Assembly: GCA_005281725.1 (NCBI GenBank)
Contig: SSBO01000008.1
Span: forward strand, 3,888,671-3,952,670
Length of the DNA: 64,000 bases
Reading direction: 5' to 3'
From: Wuchereria bancrofti
Taxonomy: Eukaryota > Nematoda > Chromadorea > Rhabditida > Onchocercidae
Position 1 is the first letter of the stretch; the number at the start of each line of letters is the position of its first letter. Below are positions 26,684 through 38,679 of the stretch, piece after piece. A model generated the notes under the pieces. The model made no database searches, had not been told where the DNA came from, and saw only the letters and a program-made list of their open reading frames with translations. Made by a program: the position numbers and the translations under genes.

Positions 26684-27320
26684 AAGAGGAACTAACAAAT
26701 GAAGTTTGATATGGAAAGGTATGTTAGTATGGTGGATAGATTGTTTCTGTGTCAAACCTCTCATCAAAATTCTCTCTGTTTTCTGGGGCAGTCAGTTGTA
26801 ACACTGGTAGTTTCACATATTTCTTCTAAAAATTTCACCAATAAAATCTCTTCTTTATTCACTCAATCAATTATTGATTTTTTTTTTTAGTAAAATGATA
26901 GTTTCAGTATGTATGTGTGTTTCTATGTGGGTGGGTGGGTGAATTAATATGGAAAATTATGCTTGGGTTAAATTTTGGCTAATTTTCTCATATCTTAGAT
27001 TGTAAAATACATTACAATTTAGAATTCAAATGACGATTCCAACTTTTTTTTCCTCTTTTCTTTGATCATTTCATTGGTTTTTTTTTGATGAAGCATAAAG
27101 TTTTGTAAAGAAGCGAAAAGTTATTTAATTAATTATTCGAAATGTAATTATTTTGATTGAAAAAGCAAATTAAGTTTAATTTAAAACTTACATGCGTACA
27201 TTTCAAAATGAAAAAAAACCAAATTTTTGATGATTTCTCATGTTTTAGATTGTTTTGTTATATTTTAATTTAAATTGTTGTGTCATATTTTGCAGTTAAT
27301 TCTTTTTTTTTATCATTGCA

Positions 27321-27322
27321 GC
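27321..27322 (+). promoter_or_regulatory. Candidate trans-splice acceptor of the four-span gene
   Basis: TTTTTATCATTGCAG ends at 27321, 35 bases before the chosen ATG, and no coding exon was found upstream. This is the usual position of a spliced-leader acceptor in nematodes. An ordinary acceptor for an untranslated upstream exon is the alternative. Confidence 0.45.
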
Positions 27323-27356
27323 ATAAATTTTAAACCGTTTTCTATTAAGGTAAGAA

Positions 27357-29810
27357 ATGGAACGCTTAAAGAAATTTTGGAATGATATTGCTGGCAATGA
27401 AGTTGATTATTCTCAATTTGAAACGAGGTATGGTTGACATTTCAATATTTTGTATTAGTGAATTTCAAAAAGATAGAGTTTCCTTTTTTTTTGGAGATTT
27501 ATGTTGACGAGGAACAATTTCATTTTTCACTTCCTCTTCTCAATTTTTCTTTTTTTTTTTTGTTTTTGAGGGAAAATTTAAAAATGAAACAAATTTTGAG
27601 GAGTACAAAGCATCGTTAGAATTACGGCATTGTCCGGAAAGTGAAACAATTTAAGGGCAATTCGAGAAAAGTGCTTATTCAAAAATGCGGAAAACACGTA
27701 ATACACGGAAAGATATTGAAAATTCAGGAATGGTGATACGGATATTATTGTTTTCCGTGAGAAATCTTCTAAGTTTATGCTGTTTGGAACCAATATTCAT
27801 GTCGTATTGGGTGCAACAATTGCAGCAACAATTGGTTTAATGGTGACAATCACATTTTGTATTATTTATACATTTTATCATCAACGAGGACAAGGAAGGA
27901 ATTACTTCATCGATCATCTTGAACTAGGCCAGTTTTATAAAAACCCATCTTTATTCGTTTTTGCTTTTTTTTTTTGTAATTTAAAAATCTAATTTGATAA
28001 TTTAAAAGTTTAATTTGGCAATTTAAAAATTTAATTTGGCAATTTAAATCTCAATGGAACGAAAAAAAATTTGGCGAATGAGAAAATTACGAAATCTCTT
28101 TAATTTTTCTTATTTACAAAAAAAAAAATTAAAATTTGTTAAAAGATCTATTCTTTTCACTGAATTTAATTAAACATATGATAAATAGATAATATATCAA
28201 AGTTACTCTTTTTTTTTTTAAATTATCATTTTTCCAATGATAGCTTCGATAGGAAAAGCGGTATAAAATATAATAAAGTCAGATCAGTTGGAATATATTA
28301 ATTGATATATCAAATGAAAATTTTAAAGAATTTTGCATTTTTTCTTTTTAAAAAAATATCAAAGTTTCTTTTTGTTTTTTAAATTATCAATTATCAATTT
28401 TAGTAGATTTGATATTTGCACTATTCTTCGGTTTACCATGTCATTATTTACTATTTTACGGGATTCATCGAGAAAACAAAAGGTACCTAACACCATTTCT
28501 CATCTTCTATTGCACCAATTTTGTCCTCAATGTTATTTTTTCATCAATCACCGTTATTGCAACTATAATGGATGCACGACAATTACTTCATGGCCAAGTT
28601 TTTTATGATTTTGGTTGGATTGCTTTTCAGGTAAGTTAATTTATGTTAATTACTTATGAATTGATGTTAATTACTTGTAAATTGATGTTACTTACGTGTA
28701 AATTTATTCGAAAAAAAATTGTTGAAAATGCTCCAAACAAAATGTTTCATTTCACATAGCAATGATTAATATCTAATATTTATTTGCTATTTAAGAAAAA
28801 AAAAAACTCAATTAATTAATGGAATATATCGAAATATAATTTACTAAATTGATTACAGCTTGGTTTCACAGTAGCTCAAGGTTTTGCTATTTATTTGGTA
28901 TTACGATGTAAAAAGTATTTGAACGCTAAAGAACATTGGAAGAAAATTTCAAACCAAGTAAACATTTGCTAATATAATCATTATCACTGTAATTATCTTA
29001 ATTATCATACTATGATTATTCATCGATATTGTTATAAATGAATAATTCTATTAAATTTTCAAAATATCAAGAATTTAAAAAAAAATTATGCTCCTTAAGA
29101 ATGTATGAAATATTTTTCTATCAATAATAATTACATTATTCTCATAATTTAATCAAAGTTTTACAGTAATATTCGTTGTATCGTAATTATTTAATTAATT
29201 ATCCTTAAGAGTGCCTACATAATTTATATTCTTTGCTCTCATCATTATTTGTTAATTTTGAACTGAAAATAATTTAGTTTCAACAGTGCGTAAATTGGTA
29301 AATGAAATTGCATTAACTATTCTTTACATCAAAAGTCATTTTCATTGAATTATTACATTAAAATTCAAGAAGATTCTATCAATTTAGTCTCTCTATATTC
29401 ATTTTATCAGAACGAATCTTAGACTTTTAAATAATATAAAATAATATAAACTACGAATATCATTTTCATTTTATTTTATTACCATTCGTCTAACATTGAT
29501 TTTAACATAGAACGAATGATCATATTTGTGTTGCAATGAATGAATTTTATTCTAAATTACTAATTTTAACATTATATGCAGATGAAATAATATTATTCCA
29601 CAAAATATTTTTTGAAAATTCAAAAAATAAATACTTTAAAAATAAGAGTTTTTGCAAAATTATGGATTGTTAGATGGTTAGATATTATCGTTCACATATC
29701 TTCTCTTCTTAATCATTTAATTATAAATTAATTTTCAGGGAACAAATAATACGGATCATTCGATCATTGCCGATGGTGTCGTTGCGGATTCATCTGTTCT
29801 TGGCATTTGA
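27357..29810 (+). CDS. Four-span membrane protein, nematode type, function unknown
   Basis: Exons 27357-27427, 27728-27975, 28404-28630, 28859-28957 and 29739-29810 join into 238 residues. The cytosolic-looking start (MERLKKFWNDIAGNEVDYSQ) is followed by four hydrophobic segments: about 40-66 (ending FCIIYTFYHQRGQG), about 85-120 (ending GLPCHYLLFYGIHREN), about 123-150 (FLIFYCTNFVLNVIFSS) and about 160-190 (WIAFQLGFTVAQGFAIYLV). A polar tail ends VVADSSVLGI. The layout resembles uncharacterised four-span proteins seen in nematodes, but I cannot name the family with certainty. The least certain junction is exon 2 to 3, where the donor GTAATT follows a T run and the acceptor offers TTTTAG or, three bases later, TAG. 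The other junctions keep frame with good consensus (CAG/GTAAGT, ATTACAG, TTTTCAG). Confidence 0.8.
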
Positions 29811-29868
29811 AAAATATTTGAAAAGCATCCTACAATGGCATTTATTGTTTCGTTAATTTCGTTTTCAT

Positions 29869-29874
29869 AATAAA
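29869..29874 (+). terminator. Candidate poly(A) signal of the four-span gene
   Basis: AATAAA lies 59 bases after the stop codon, in TTCATAATAAATGTGG, a normal distance for a nematode 3' UTR. Confidence 0.55.
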
Positions 29875-31510
29875 TGTGGCGCAATTAATCTTTTCGGATG
29901 CCATTGCGAAAATTTAAGGGAAAAATGAATAGAATTAAATGAATGTAAACAGCGTATTTGATATTGGCTAACTGATCAAAACAATAAAAAAGGAAATTTT
30001 TCTTTTTTTTTTTCAATTAAATGGGCGTTTTGTTAATACTTTCACAAATTTTAAAATGTGAACATAAAGCATAAAACTAAATGTATGAATGAATAATCAA
30101 AAGCAATAAAAGTAACACTATTTTATATTTCATTGCTAATAGCTTGAATCAAATAAGCTTTATTCGTACAATAATAATAATACCTTTTCTGATTTGCTTG
30201 AAGTTTTTTTTTTCTTTTTTTGAAATTATTTTGGCTTTCAAAACAATCAAATTTGTATCAGAAATTTAATTTTTAGTTTGAATAAGAATTAATTTTTACA
30301 TTTTTTTTTAGAAAAAAAAAAATGAAATAAATGAGGATCAATTTATAAAAGCAAACATTATAAATTGAAAGGAAATAAAAAAAAAAAACCATTTATCATG
30401 TTAGTACTATTCTTCCTGGGGAAAAAAAAATAAAAAGTGAAAGGATTATAATATAGTTTTACAATTTCGTTTCTCAATTCTTTTCCATATTTTAAGTTTT
30501 TATTAGTTCTCAATTCAAAGGAAATATCAAGAATTTCTAGCATTTCAAAATTAGTATTCCAACAATAAATTAAAAATCCCAATCCTCAATTTGAATTAAA
30601 CTTCAGTTATTTCTTCAGAAATTATCATTTAGTAATGTGTGATTTGTGATTGAGCTACTCTTTTCTATTTATTTGGTTAAAATAAATATTTTCAAACAGA
30701 TATTTATAATTCTTTTTTTTTATTTGTTAAAATATATTTTCGTGTTTCCATTTCTTATAAAAAAACTTTTCAAACATAAATTGAAAAATTCAGATTTTCC
30801 TACGTAAAATATCGTAAAATATAATTATTTTTTTTTAATTTCAACTATATTACTCTAAAATTATTTATATTAAATAATTATGGTAATGATTAAGCATTTT
30901 TTTTTTGTCGTCAAAAAACTAAACTGCTTAATATTAAAGAGAAATAAGCTTTGCTTCTTCCAGCCAAATTATTCCTAAAAATTAATCTATCAGAAATGCT
31001 TACATTTGAAATTAATCGTTCGGTTATTTTATGAGTTAAGCTAATTAGTAAAAAAAAAAAGCTCAAATGATCTCGAATGATTTGAAAAAAAGGAGGTTTG
31101 ATTAACGAAACAAAAGCAATTACGGATCGATGAAAGAGAAATATTTCAAATTGTTTGGGAATGTTTATAGGTTATATTTATCTTCCGATCCCCATCAGTT
31201 GCAAAAAAATGTAAAATTACAGATTTAGCTAAATGGTGAGAATATGAGCAGCTGTTCATTAATTTTAGCGAAATTGATACATAATTCTAAATGATGAGAA
31301 AACTGGAAAGAAAAAATCTCTTATTCAGGTTTACCGGATGACTCATACATATATCATTAAACATCATCTTTCTGAGCAATTGGGAAATAAAAAAAGTTAA
31401 AGAGAAAAGAAATTCGAAAAAAGAAATAGCAGAATTTTTTTTTCAAAAAAAAAGGGAAATTATCAAATAGGAATTCTTTGTTTTATTTATTTATTTTTTC
31501 TGACTTAAGT

Positions 31511-31546
31511 TTTCGTATATTTCTTGTGATTAAGAAATATACGAAA
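31511..31546. repeat. Perfect inverted repeat, 15-bp stem and 6-nt loop
   Basis: The left arm TTTCGTATATTTCTT (31511-31525) and right arm AAGAAATATACGAAA (31532-31546) are exact reverse complements separated by GTGATT. It is intergenic. The stem is too short and A/T-rich to call a microRNA precursor. Confidence 0.7.
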
Positions 31547-32984
31547 TTCTAGTATACTTCAATGGAAAAATTTATGATCAAATAATTTTTTTTTTTTTCA
31601 AAAAAAGCGATAGTTGAAATAATTACAATCATAGTAAAATCGACAACATAAATTAGTTTTTCTGAAAAACTGAAAATTATAAGAACTTTTTGTTTCCATT
31701 ATATCATCTGAAACTGCGCTTATTTTAGATCTGAGATTTCGGACTGAGATAAAGGTAAAAATTTAGTCTTACCGGAATAGATAAATATGAAAAATATTAT
31801 CATATTTATAATTGGAAGTAAATAATCTCAGAAATATCAGAAAGAACATAGAATTTTAGAAAATTAAACAATGAAATATGCACACTTCTGAGATTATGCA
31901 TAATTAGTTTCATTTATAAGCAAAATTTCACATTCTTAATTTTATCTGATTAAAACTAAAGATTTTCTCGAGAATTTAATAAATGCTTCCTACAGCAATT
32001 TTTAATCTATATCACATATCATTTAATAGATATGATAAATAGGTAAAATAGTTATGGTATATTTATGAAATGATATGAATTAATTACATTACCGTATTGA
32101 CATCATAGTTTATTAATTAGAAGAGAAGTTAATATTTAGTTAAAAAATTATATATTAAATATAAAAATTCTTATAATAAAATTGATAACAAAAATTACTA
32201 TTTTTCTCATTTTGAAATTTTATTTTTATAATTTAAATTAAAAAAAAAAGGACGGAAAAAGAGAAAACTAATTCATTAATCACAAATGTTTACTCTCACA
32301 TATGTGACATTCACATTCACATAGATCGATTACGAATCGATTACGCATCGACAAACCTTAAATTAATTGTGTAAACAAATATATCAAAATATTTTGGTAT
32401 GAAAAAAAAAAATGAAAAGTGAATTCATTCATTATATAACCGCAATTTATTGACTAAGTACGTCCATTCAAGAAATTAACGTACATTTATGATAATATTA
32501 TCAATTAATCAATCAATCAATCAATTAATCAATCAATTTTTTTTCACTTCATTTTATCTCTCTTTTATCCATTTTCTCAATCATTTTATCATCATTGTTT
32601 TAAATTGATCCGATTATTTCATTCAGGTTTTCACAATAATTTGCATTGATCCGGTTAGTGAAAAAACAACAAAAATTCCGGTTTTCAACAATTCATACAA
32701 CAGTATATCAACAAATATTTCGAATTCGTGAAATTGTTCATTCACATGTTTTCTAACTTTTCTTTTTACTTCCAGAAATATCACATTTCATATTTCTGGA
32801 AATTTAAATATTTCCAGAAATTTTTCTCTCACTCACTTTGATACTTCTAGGAGTGATTTCAAAAAGTTTTGGAATTTTGAATTAGCGCCGTTTACGTCAA
32901 ATTTACCAGCTTCCTTGCAAAATTCGAAGTTAAAGCTTTCTTGTTTGCATCATCATTCTGAGACGTGGCGTCGTTCCCTATGCG

Positions 32985-33138
32985 TCTGTGCGCGTGTTTG
33001 TGTGTGTGCATGTGTATGTATGTGTGTGTATGTATGTGTGTGTATGTATGTGTGTGTATGTATGTGTGTGCGTGTATGTGTGTGCGTGTATATGTATGTG
33101 TGTGCGTGTATGTGTGTGTATGTATGTGTGTGTGTATA
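32985..33138. repeat. TG/TATG-type minisatellite
   Basis: The tract is made of TGTGTGTATGTA, TGCGTGTATG and similar words for about 150 bp, giving TG-rich plus and CA-rich minus strands. Alternating purine-pyrimidine tracts of this sort can adopt Z-DNA. Several overlapping open frames on both strands (Cys/Val or His/Thr-rich) are artefacts of the repeat. It lies about 0.7 kb before the hrdl-1 start codon. Confidence 0.95.
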
Positions 33139-33855
33139 CATATATAAATTCGTGACTGTTCAGAATAATTCATTTTTTTTTTCACTTTCTTATTTTTTTC
33201 ATTTACGATTGGGAAATAGAAATGAGATATTTTCGTATAGCTCCTAATATGTTTTCACATATTTTACGTCGAGTTACTAAGAAAATTTCCAATCACGTTT
33301 ACGTTATGACGGAAAACTTCAATCACGTTTATGTTACTTAATTTTTCAGTTATGTTTACAAGAAAAATGGTAGAATAAATTGTATTTAATTGAATATTGC
33401 TCATTTTTTCTTTCTTTGCATTCTTATTAGTTTTATCAAACTTTTACGAATTTCTTTATGGAAAGAAAGAAAATGCTTTGAATTATTTTGTATACGTTAA
33501 TCAAGTTTTATGCTAAGAGGCAGAATTCGTATAAATTGAACGTATAAATGTGAAACAGCTGTATGTTAATTAAATTGTCGATTGACTTTGATTAGATTTA
33601 GGTGGCACTTTAAAAAATGTATATGAACTTTTGATCATTCATTGTTATTATTTTTAGTAATTCATGATTATAAGTCTGATGATTTGTTTGATATAAAAAT
33701 TGGTTAAATGATAAAAATTTGCCAAAAAAATCACTAAAGTATCATCTTTTCAGACAAAAATTGTATTTTCACCTAACTATGTCGCATCGCAAGTATAACT
33801 GGTTTTATTCATTCTTCATTTTTTTTTTTTTCTTGTTATATATATTTAATTTTTA

Positions 33856-33857
33856 GG
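33856..33857 (+). promoter_or_regulatory. Candidate trans-splice acceptor of hrdl-1
   Basis: ATTTAATTTTTAG ends at 33856, six bases before the ATG at 33863. The close spacing and the lack of an upstream coding exon are what a spliced-leader site would show. Confidence 0.6.
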
Positions 33858-33862
33858 AAAAA

Positions 33863-36800
33863 ATGCCACTGATAGCATTAGATCCATTTGATGGCTTATT
33901 GGCACTTGCTCGACACACACCAATACCAACACTGAATAGTTATATTGTCATCAGTTTATTGTTAACTGTTGGATCCGCTTTTTATGCTAAGTTAACTTTT
34001 ACAAAAGATGAGGCATGTATTCTTTAACAATTCTAACGAATTAATTTCTTTGAAATTGGAAAAAAAAAACGATGTTTTTGAACCAACATGGAACTATTTA
34101 ATTTGCATAAATTTGGTGCAGATTTGTAGAATTAGTTTGATGTAATCAAAATAAACTTAAAGTTTCAAATATTGTTCCTTTTTTTTTCATCTAAGAAGAA
34201 AAAAAAAACATATTGCAAATTTATTATTTTCAGTGTGGTATACATTTTCCATTTTCAGATCGAGAGTCGCTTGAGAGGTATCAATGAAACGTTTCGAAAG
34301 ACCGATCCAACAAGTGCTTTAATAATACCTGGACATCTTCAACAGTTTTACTACCTACTACTTCATCCTACTTTTGGATGGGTAAATTAGTGCTTTATAA
34401 ATTTTACTTTTTAATTTCATCAATTACTCTCATTGTTTTATCTTACTTGGTCGTATTCTTTTCTATTAAATGACTTGTAAGCAATAGCTTAACCATCAAC
34501 TATTCTATTTGTCATTCTGCAAAGAAAAAGAAAACGTATACTATCGATCATTCTCGAAATGAAAGGGAGTTTTTTTTTCACTGTCCTACATGGAATATAA
34601 TAGATAGAAACATAATAGCTTTTTACTGCATTAATTTTCATCATTTTGCTGATGTTTTTCTAAATTTTAGCACTTGCTTATATGGAAGATTCTGTATTAA
34701 GAAGTTTAAAGAGTGTTCTTTTCCTATTCTGGTTCCATCTACGTCAGATCTTTTATTGACAATGGTGATCTTCATGATGACGGATGAATTTTCCCTCCAG
34801 AAGTAGAATGAGACAGCTGTATAGGAGCTAATATGTATAAATTTGCTTCGAAAAAAAAAGGAAAAAAGGAAAAATTTCTTAACCGCGATTTCGAATTGTT
34901 TTTCTGAATGGAATTAAGTATTAACAGGAAATGTTTAATCCTTAGGTGTATTTCATTAAAGTAATTCTTTTTCAGGTTTTTATCAATATGTTTTGTGCAG
35001 TCTTAGCATTAATTGCCAAGTTAGCAACGTATGCGACAGTCGGTAAGCTGGGTGTTCAGGTATATTTGTTTACTTTGCTTTTGTTGGTTATCACTTCATG
35101 AATGGTCATTTATTTAATTTCAAAAACAACATTTATCATATTGGTGAAATTCGTATCTTTCAGTGGATAGAAAACTCATGATAGACGATCAGTTGGCTAA
35201 TTATGTCTATTTTGTGATCACATTTCACATTTCAGTATTTTAGTATGATATATTGAAAATACAAGTGCTCTTGGTGGTAGTATTAAAATATTAAGATGAT
35301 ATTAGGTGATTATTTTCTATTTGCATTTTCAGGAATCAGGACTTTTACGTGATCGACTGTGTAATTTTTTCCTTTACAAGGCGGTATTTTTATTTGGTGT
35401 TTTGAACAGTGTTGTTCACGAAGAAGTTATTGCATGGGTTTTATGGTTTGCATTACTTGCATCAGTAGCTGCTTTACAGAGTATTGTCGCCTACAAGTTA
35501 AAATATGTAAGATTCTTTACAAGTTAAAATATATGTAAGATTCTTTACAAGTTAAAATATATGTAAGATTCTTGAAGAAAAAGTTTTAAGCAATTCGAGA
35601 CAACTAAAATTGTTTAAATCTTTCTCTTCGAGTGAGAAAAAAGAAGAGAATTGAAATTTATCAAAGCCTAACAATATATTATTCTTTTGGAAAATAGTCG
35701 TTTAAATCTTTTATTCTATTTTAGCTTTAAATTTGTTATAGTTAATTTCTTCAATACCTCCAAGAAGAGTTTTATTTCGTATTATGGGATTGGCTATTAT
35801 TTTACTGATCATATCATTCGCATTTGTTTCATTTGCTTTTACTGCTTTTTATTTATTTTCAATCAGCATCGCCTTGTTTATCCTTGCTGATGTAAGTTGG
35901 TACTTTCACGTTTAAAAGATTATTTGCACTCCTTTGGATTATTTTAAGATTGCTTCCATCCCTTACATTTATCGATGAAATATTTCCGCAACTCTGTTTT
36001 TGTCAACTTATAAATGACTACATTTTCTATAATTGCTTAGGCATTCACTTTATTTGGTATTAAATTTGCTAAATAAAATTATAGCAGTAAAACAGTATAT
36101 TAAAGTGAAGATCGAATGCTTTCTTTAACCATTCATTATCTCTAGGCTCTTAAATCATTATTGAGAAGTATCTATGTAATATCTAAATGTGCTCTCTTAC
36201 TCGATATTGTTACGGTCTATTTATCATCTATCAATCATACAACTTTAACATACTATCTGGAATTTGTACACGATCTTGCTATTGATTTCATCGATTTATT
36301 GCATTACACGCATATGCTGGTATGTCTTTCTTCTTATTTTCACTTTTTTACATAATATCTTCACTTTATAAAGTCCCATTTTTCTTGCAAAAGTTGTACT
36401 ATATTAATAAGTTTCTAAGATTTAATATAATTAATTCTTCCATTAAAAAGTATTTTCCTCTTTAATTATTTTAAATTGTTGAAATATATATAACACTGCG
36501 CAGCTTATTCTATCTCCATTTTCCGAAGTTTTCCTTACACAAGTTGTACTATATCAGCAAGTTTCCAAGTTATTTAAATATATCTTTAAAAGTTTAATGT
36601 TGCAGATGTTTATTTCACCATCACATATTAATAAAATTAAATTTTGAATTGCAGCTGTATTCGCAAGTTGTACTGAGCATGGCGTGCATTGTAATTTCCA
36701 TGCAATTACGATCATTTTATAAATCATTTATTGCACGCATCGAGCGCCACATTAAATATAAGCGTATTTGCAAACATATCGACGCTCAGTAAGTTTCTTC

Positions 36801-38679
36801 TTTATTTGTTTTGTTTTTTTCAATTATAATGTTTTTTAAATATAATTTTGATTCTTATTTATTCCAGGATTATTTCATTAGTTCCTGTTTAACTCTTAAA
36901 TTTAATTGAGGAAATCTTTTGATTGAAAAATTTTTGATCATAGGTTAAATTCTTTAATGCTTTTTTAGTTATCAAAAAGCAACACGGATTGAATTGAATA
37001 ATTTGAAAGATTGGTGCGCAGTATGTTGGGAGCAAATGGATAGTGCTCGAAAACTTCCATGCAACCATTTCTTCCATGAATGGTATTCATATCGCAGTTA
37101 CTTTGTTTCCAAAAATAAATAAATTAACATTTGGTTCAAAGGATCTCAGAGAACTTTTAGAAAGTTTTACCGGTTTTGTAATGAAAATCTAAAGCTTAGG
37201 TTAGAAATATCTTTTTTTTTTTCAGTAGACGGGAAAAAATGTGAACTTTAACAAAACTTCTCTATTTTCAAATCATTTCGATTACTTTAAGTTATTCATT
37301 GCTATAAATTAGTTCCATTTTATATCTCAAGCACTTTATGATAAGCTACAATTATACAGTATTAACTTTTAAACATTTTATGTTCAGTTGAAAACAAGAA
37401 GCGATTGGGAGCTATACTTATATTTATGAGCCAATTTTGAATACAGACTGGGATAAACTAGCGAATATGAAATTTTTGTAGCTTAATCAGATGTCATTTC
37501 TAGATAAATTTACTTTCTTTCAGGTGTTTGCGAAGTTGGTTAGAACAAGATAATTCGTGTCCAACTTGTCGATTAGCACTTCCATCTTTGAGTAATCCAG
37601 CAGTTACAGAAGGACCACGAGAATGGTCACGAGCTCCAGTAGTTCAGCCTTTTAGTCATGTCTTTCATTTTGATGGTACTCGTTATGCGCGTTGGTTACC
37701 ATCATTTTCTGTTGAATTGTCGCATAATGTTACACCTAATTTCTTTCAACGTAACAGGTTATTTTTCACATTTTAATTTTATTGTAAAGAAAAAAAAAAA
37801 GCTTCCAATTGTTCCAAAATAATAATTGTTTGTTGAGCTACAGTATTTAAGTTAATATTTTGCTTGCAGCAGCATCAAAATTGCTGTTTGTCAACACAGT
37901 AAATTACCGTTAAAAATTTTTTGGTATTGCATACGTAATAACGAAAAGAAAAATTTGTTTTAACATCACATGTTTAATAATAAAAATCTAGATTTCATCT
38001 ATATTTCAGATTTGGAGACGCAGCTAATTCACAGTTGAATTCTTTGGCTGAACAAGTTCGAGAAATGTTTCCACAGCTCGAAGTAGCTTCAGTTTTAGAA
38101 GACTTACGTGAAAGTGGTTCGGTACAGGCAACTGTGGAAAATATTCTCGATGGTCGATTTCGACAGCAAGATATTGCACTGGTAAAATTTTTGTTTGGGA
38201 TTCTTTAAGTTATATGATATTCTAATAAAAATGTAAATCGACACTTATTGCTCGTTTATTTCAGGATTCAGATGAGGAAATCTATAATGCCGTGGATACG
38301 TCATCATCTAACTCCTCAACGGAATCATCGGGTGAACATGAAGAAACTTTGACCCCATCAAGCTCTTCTTTTAACTCTTGTTCGGCAGAATATCGAGACA
38401 TTTTTTTGCGAAAAAAAGATGTACTTATTCAGCACCATCGAAAGTGATTTTTTTTTTCTTTTTATTGGTTAATTGTTTTATATTTATTGATAAATCAATC
38501 AGTTGATAAAAAAAAACTATGTAAATTTGTTAAAACTTTAAAAATTTTTGAAAAAATGGGATTGTTTCAGGAAGTATATTGCATCATCTCGTGGTAAAGA
38601 TCTTCGAGATATGTATGACAAAGATATTCAAAACACGGGAAATTCAGATTCGTTAAGGCAAAGAGGAGGAAGAACATAA
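33863..38679 (+). CDS. hrdl-1: gp78/AMFR-type ER RING ubiquitin ligase
   Basis: Multi-span E3 ligase of the AMFR family, which ubiquitinates misfolded proteins for ER-associated degradation. Exons: 33863-34012, 34259-34381, 34976-35059, 35333-35506, 35742-35891, 36146-36319, 36655-36788, 36969-37082, 37524-37757, 38010-38181, 38265-38443 and 38571-38679, giving 598 residues. Hydrophobic segments lie between about 27 and 320. The RING-H2 ligands are C346, C349, C361, H363, H366, C369, C380 and C383 (..RKLPCNHFFHEWCLRSW..). The linker FHFDGTRYARWLPSFSVE strongly matches AMFR. A CUE ubiquitin-binding domain follows at about 455-494 (LAEQVREMFPQLEVASVL). A Ser-rich acidic stretch and a basic tail (LRKKDVLIQHHRKKYI) recall the p97-binding VIM helix of gp78; that last point is inference. 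The first intron must begin with GC, and exon 4 ends in a tandem triplication of its splice site. Confidence 0.95.
35491..35569 (+). repeat. 28-bp tandem triplication spanning the exon 4 5' splice site of hrdl-1
   Basis: The block made of the exon end (ACAAGTTAAAATAT) plus the donor and intron start (GTAAGATTCTTT) occurs three times almost exactly. Identical GTAAGA donors therefore stand at 35507, 35535 and 35563. Exon 4 was ended at the first, since the frame after it runs into a TAA within eight codons. Use of the second or third donor would add 28 or 56 bases and also include that stop. Confidence 0.9.

Larger units (their letters stand above)
17992..27356. other. 9.4-kb intergenic gap with low-complexity tracts
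   Basis: No gene could be supported. Contents seen: CT-rich microsatellites at about 18285-18325, 21751-21784, 24110-24155 and 24280-24304; a degenerate repeat at about 18765-18990; a TTG/TCG/CTG trinucleotide tract at 24001-24055; a GAATA-type repeat at about 26360-26600; and a GAA run at about 26655-26690. The minus-strand frame 23244-23456 is noted as a weak candidate exon. Trans-splice signals for the next gene are at its right edge. Confidence 0.6.
29811..33862. other. 4.1-kb intergenic gap before hrdl-1
   Basis: No gene was supported on either strand. It contains a perfect 15-bp-stem hairpin at 31511-31546, AATC repeats at about 32497-32538, a short internal repetition of ATCGATTACG near 32325-32350, and the TG/TATG minisatellite at 32985-33138. 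Its last bases carry the candidate trans-splice acceptor of hrdl-1. Confidence 0.6.

Noticed and set aside
32892..33247. Several overlapping open frames on both strands, rich in Cys/Val or His/Thr
   Set aside because: They are translations of the TG/TATG minisatellite.
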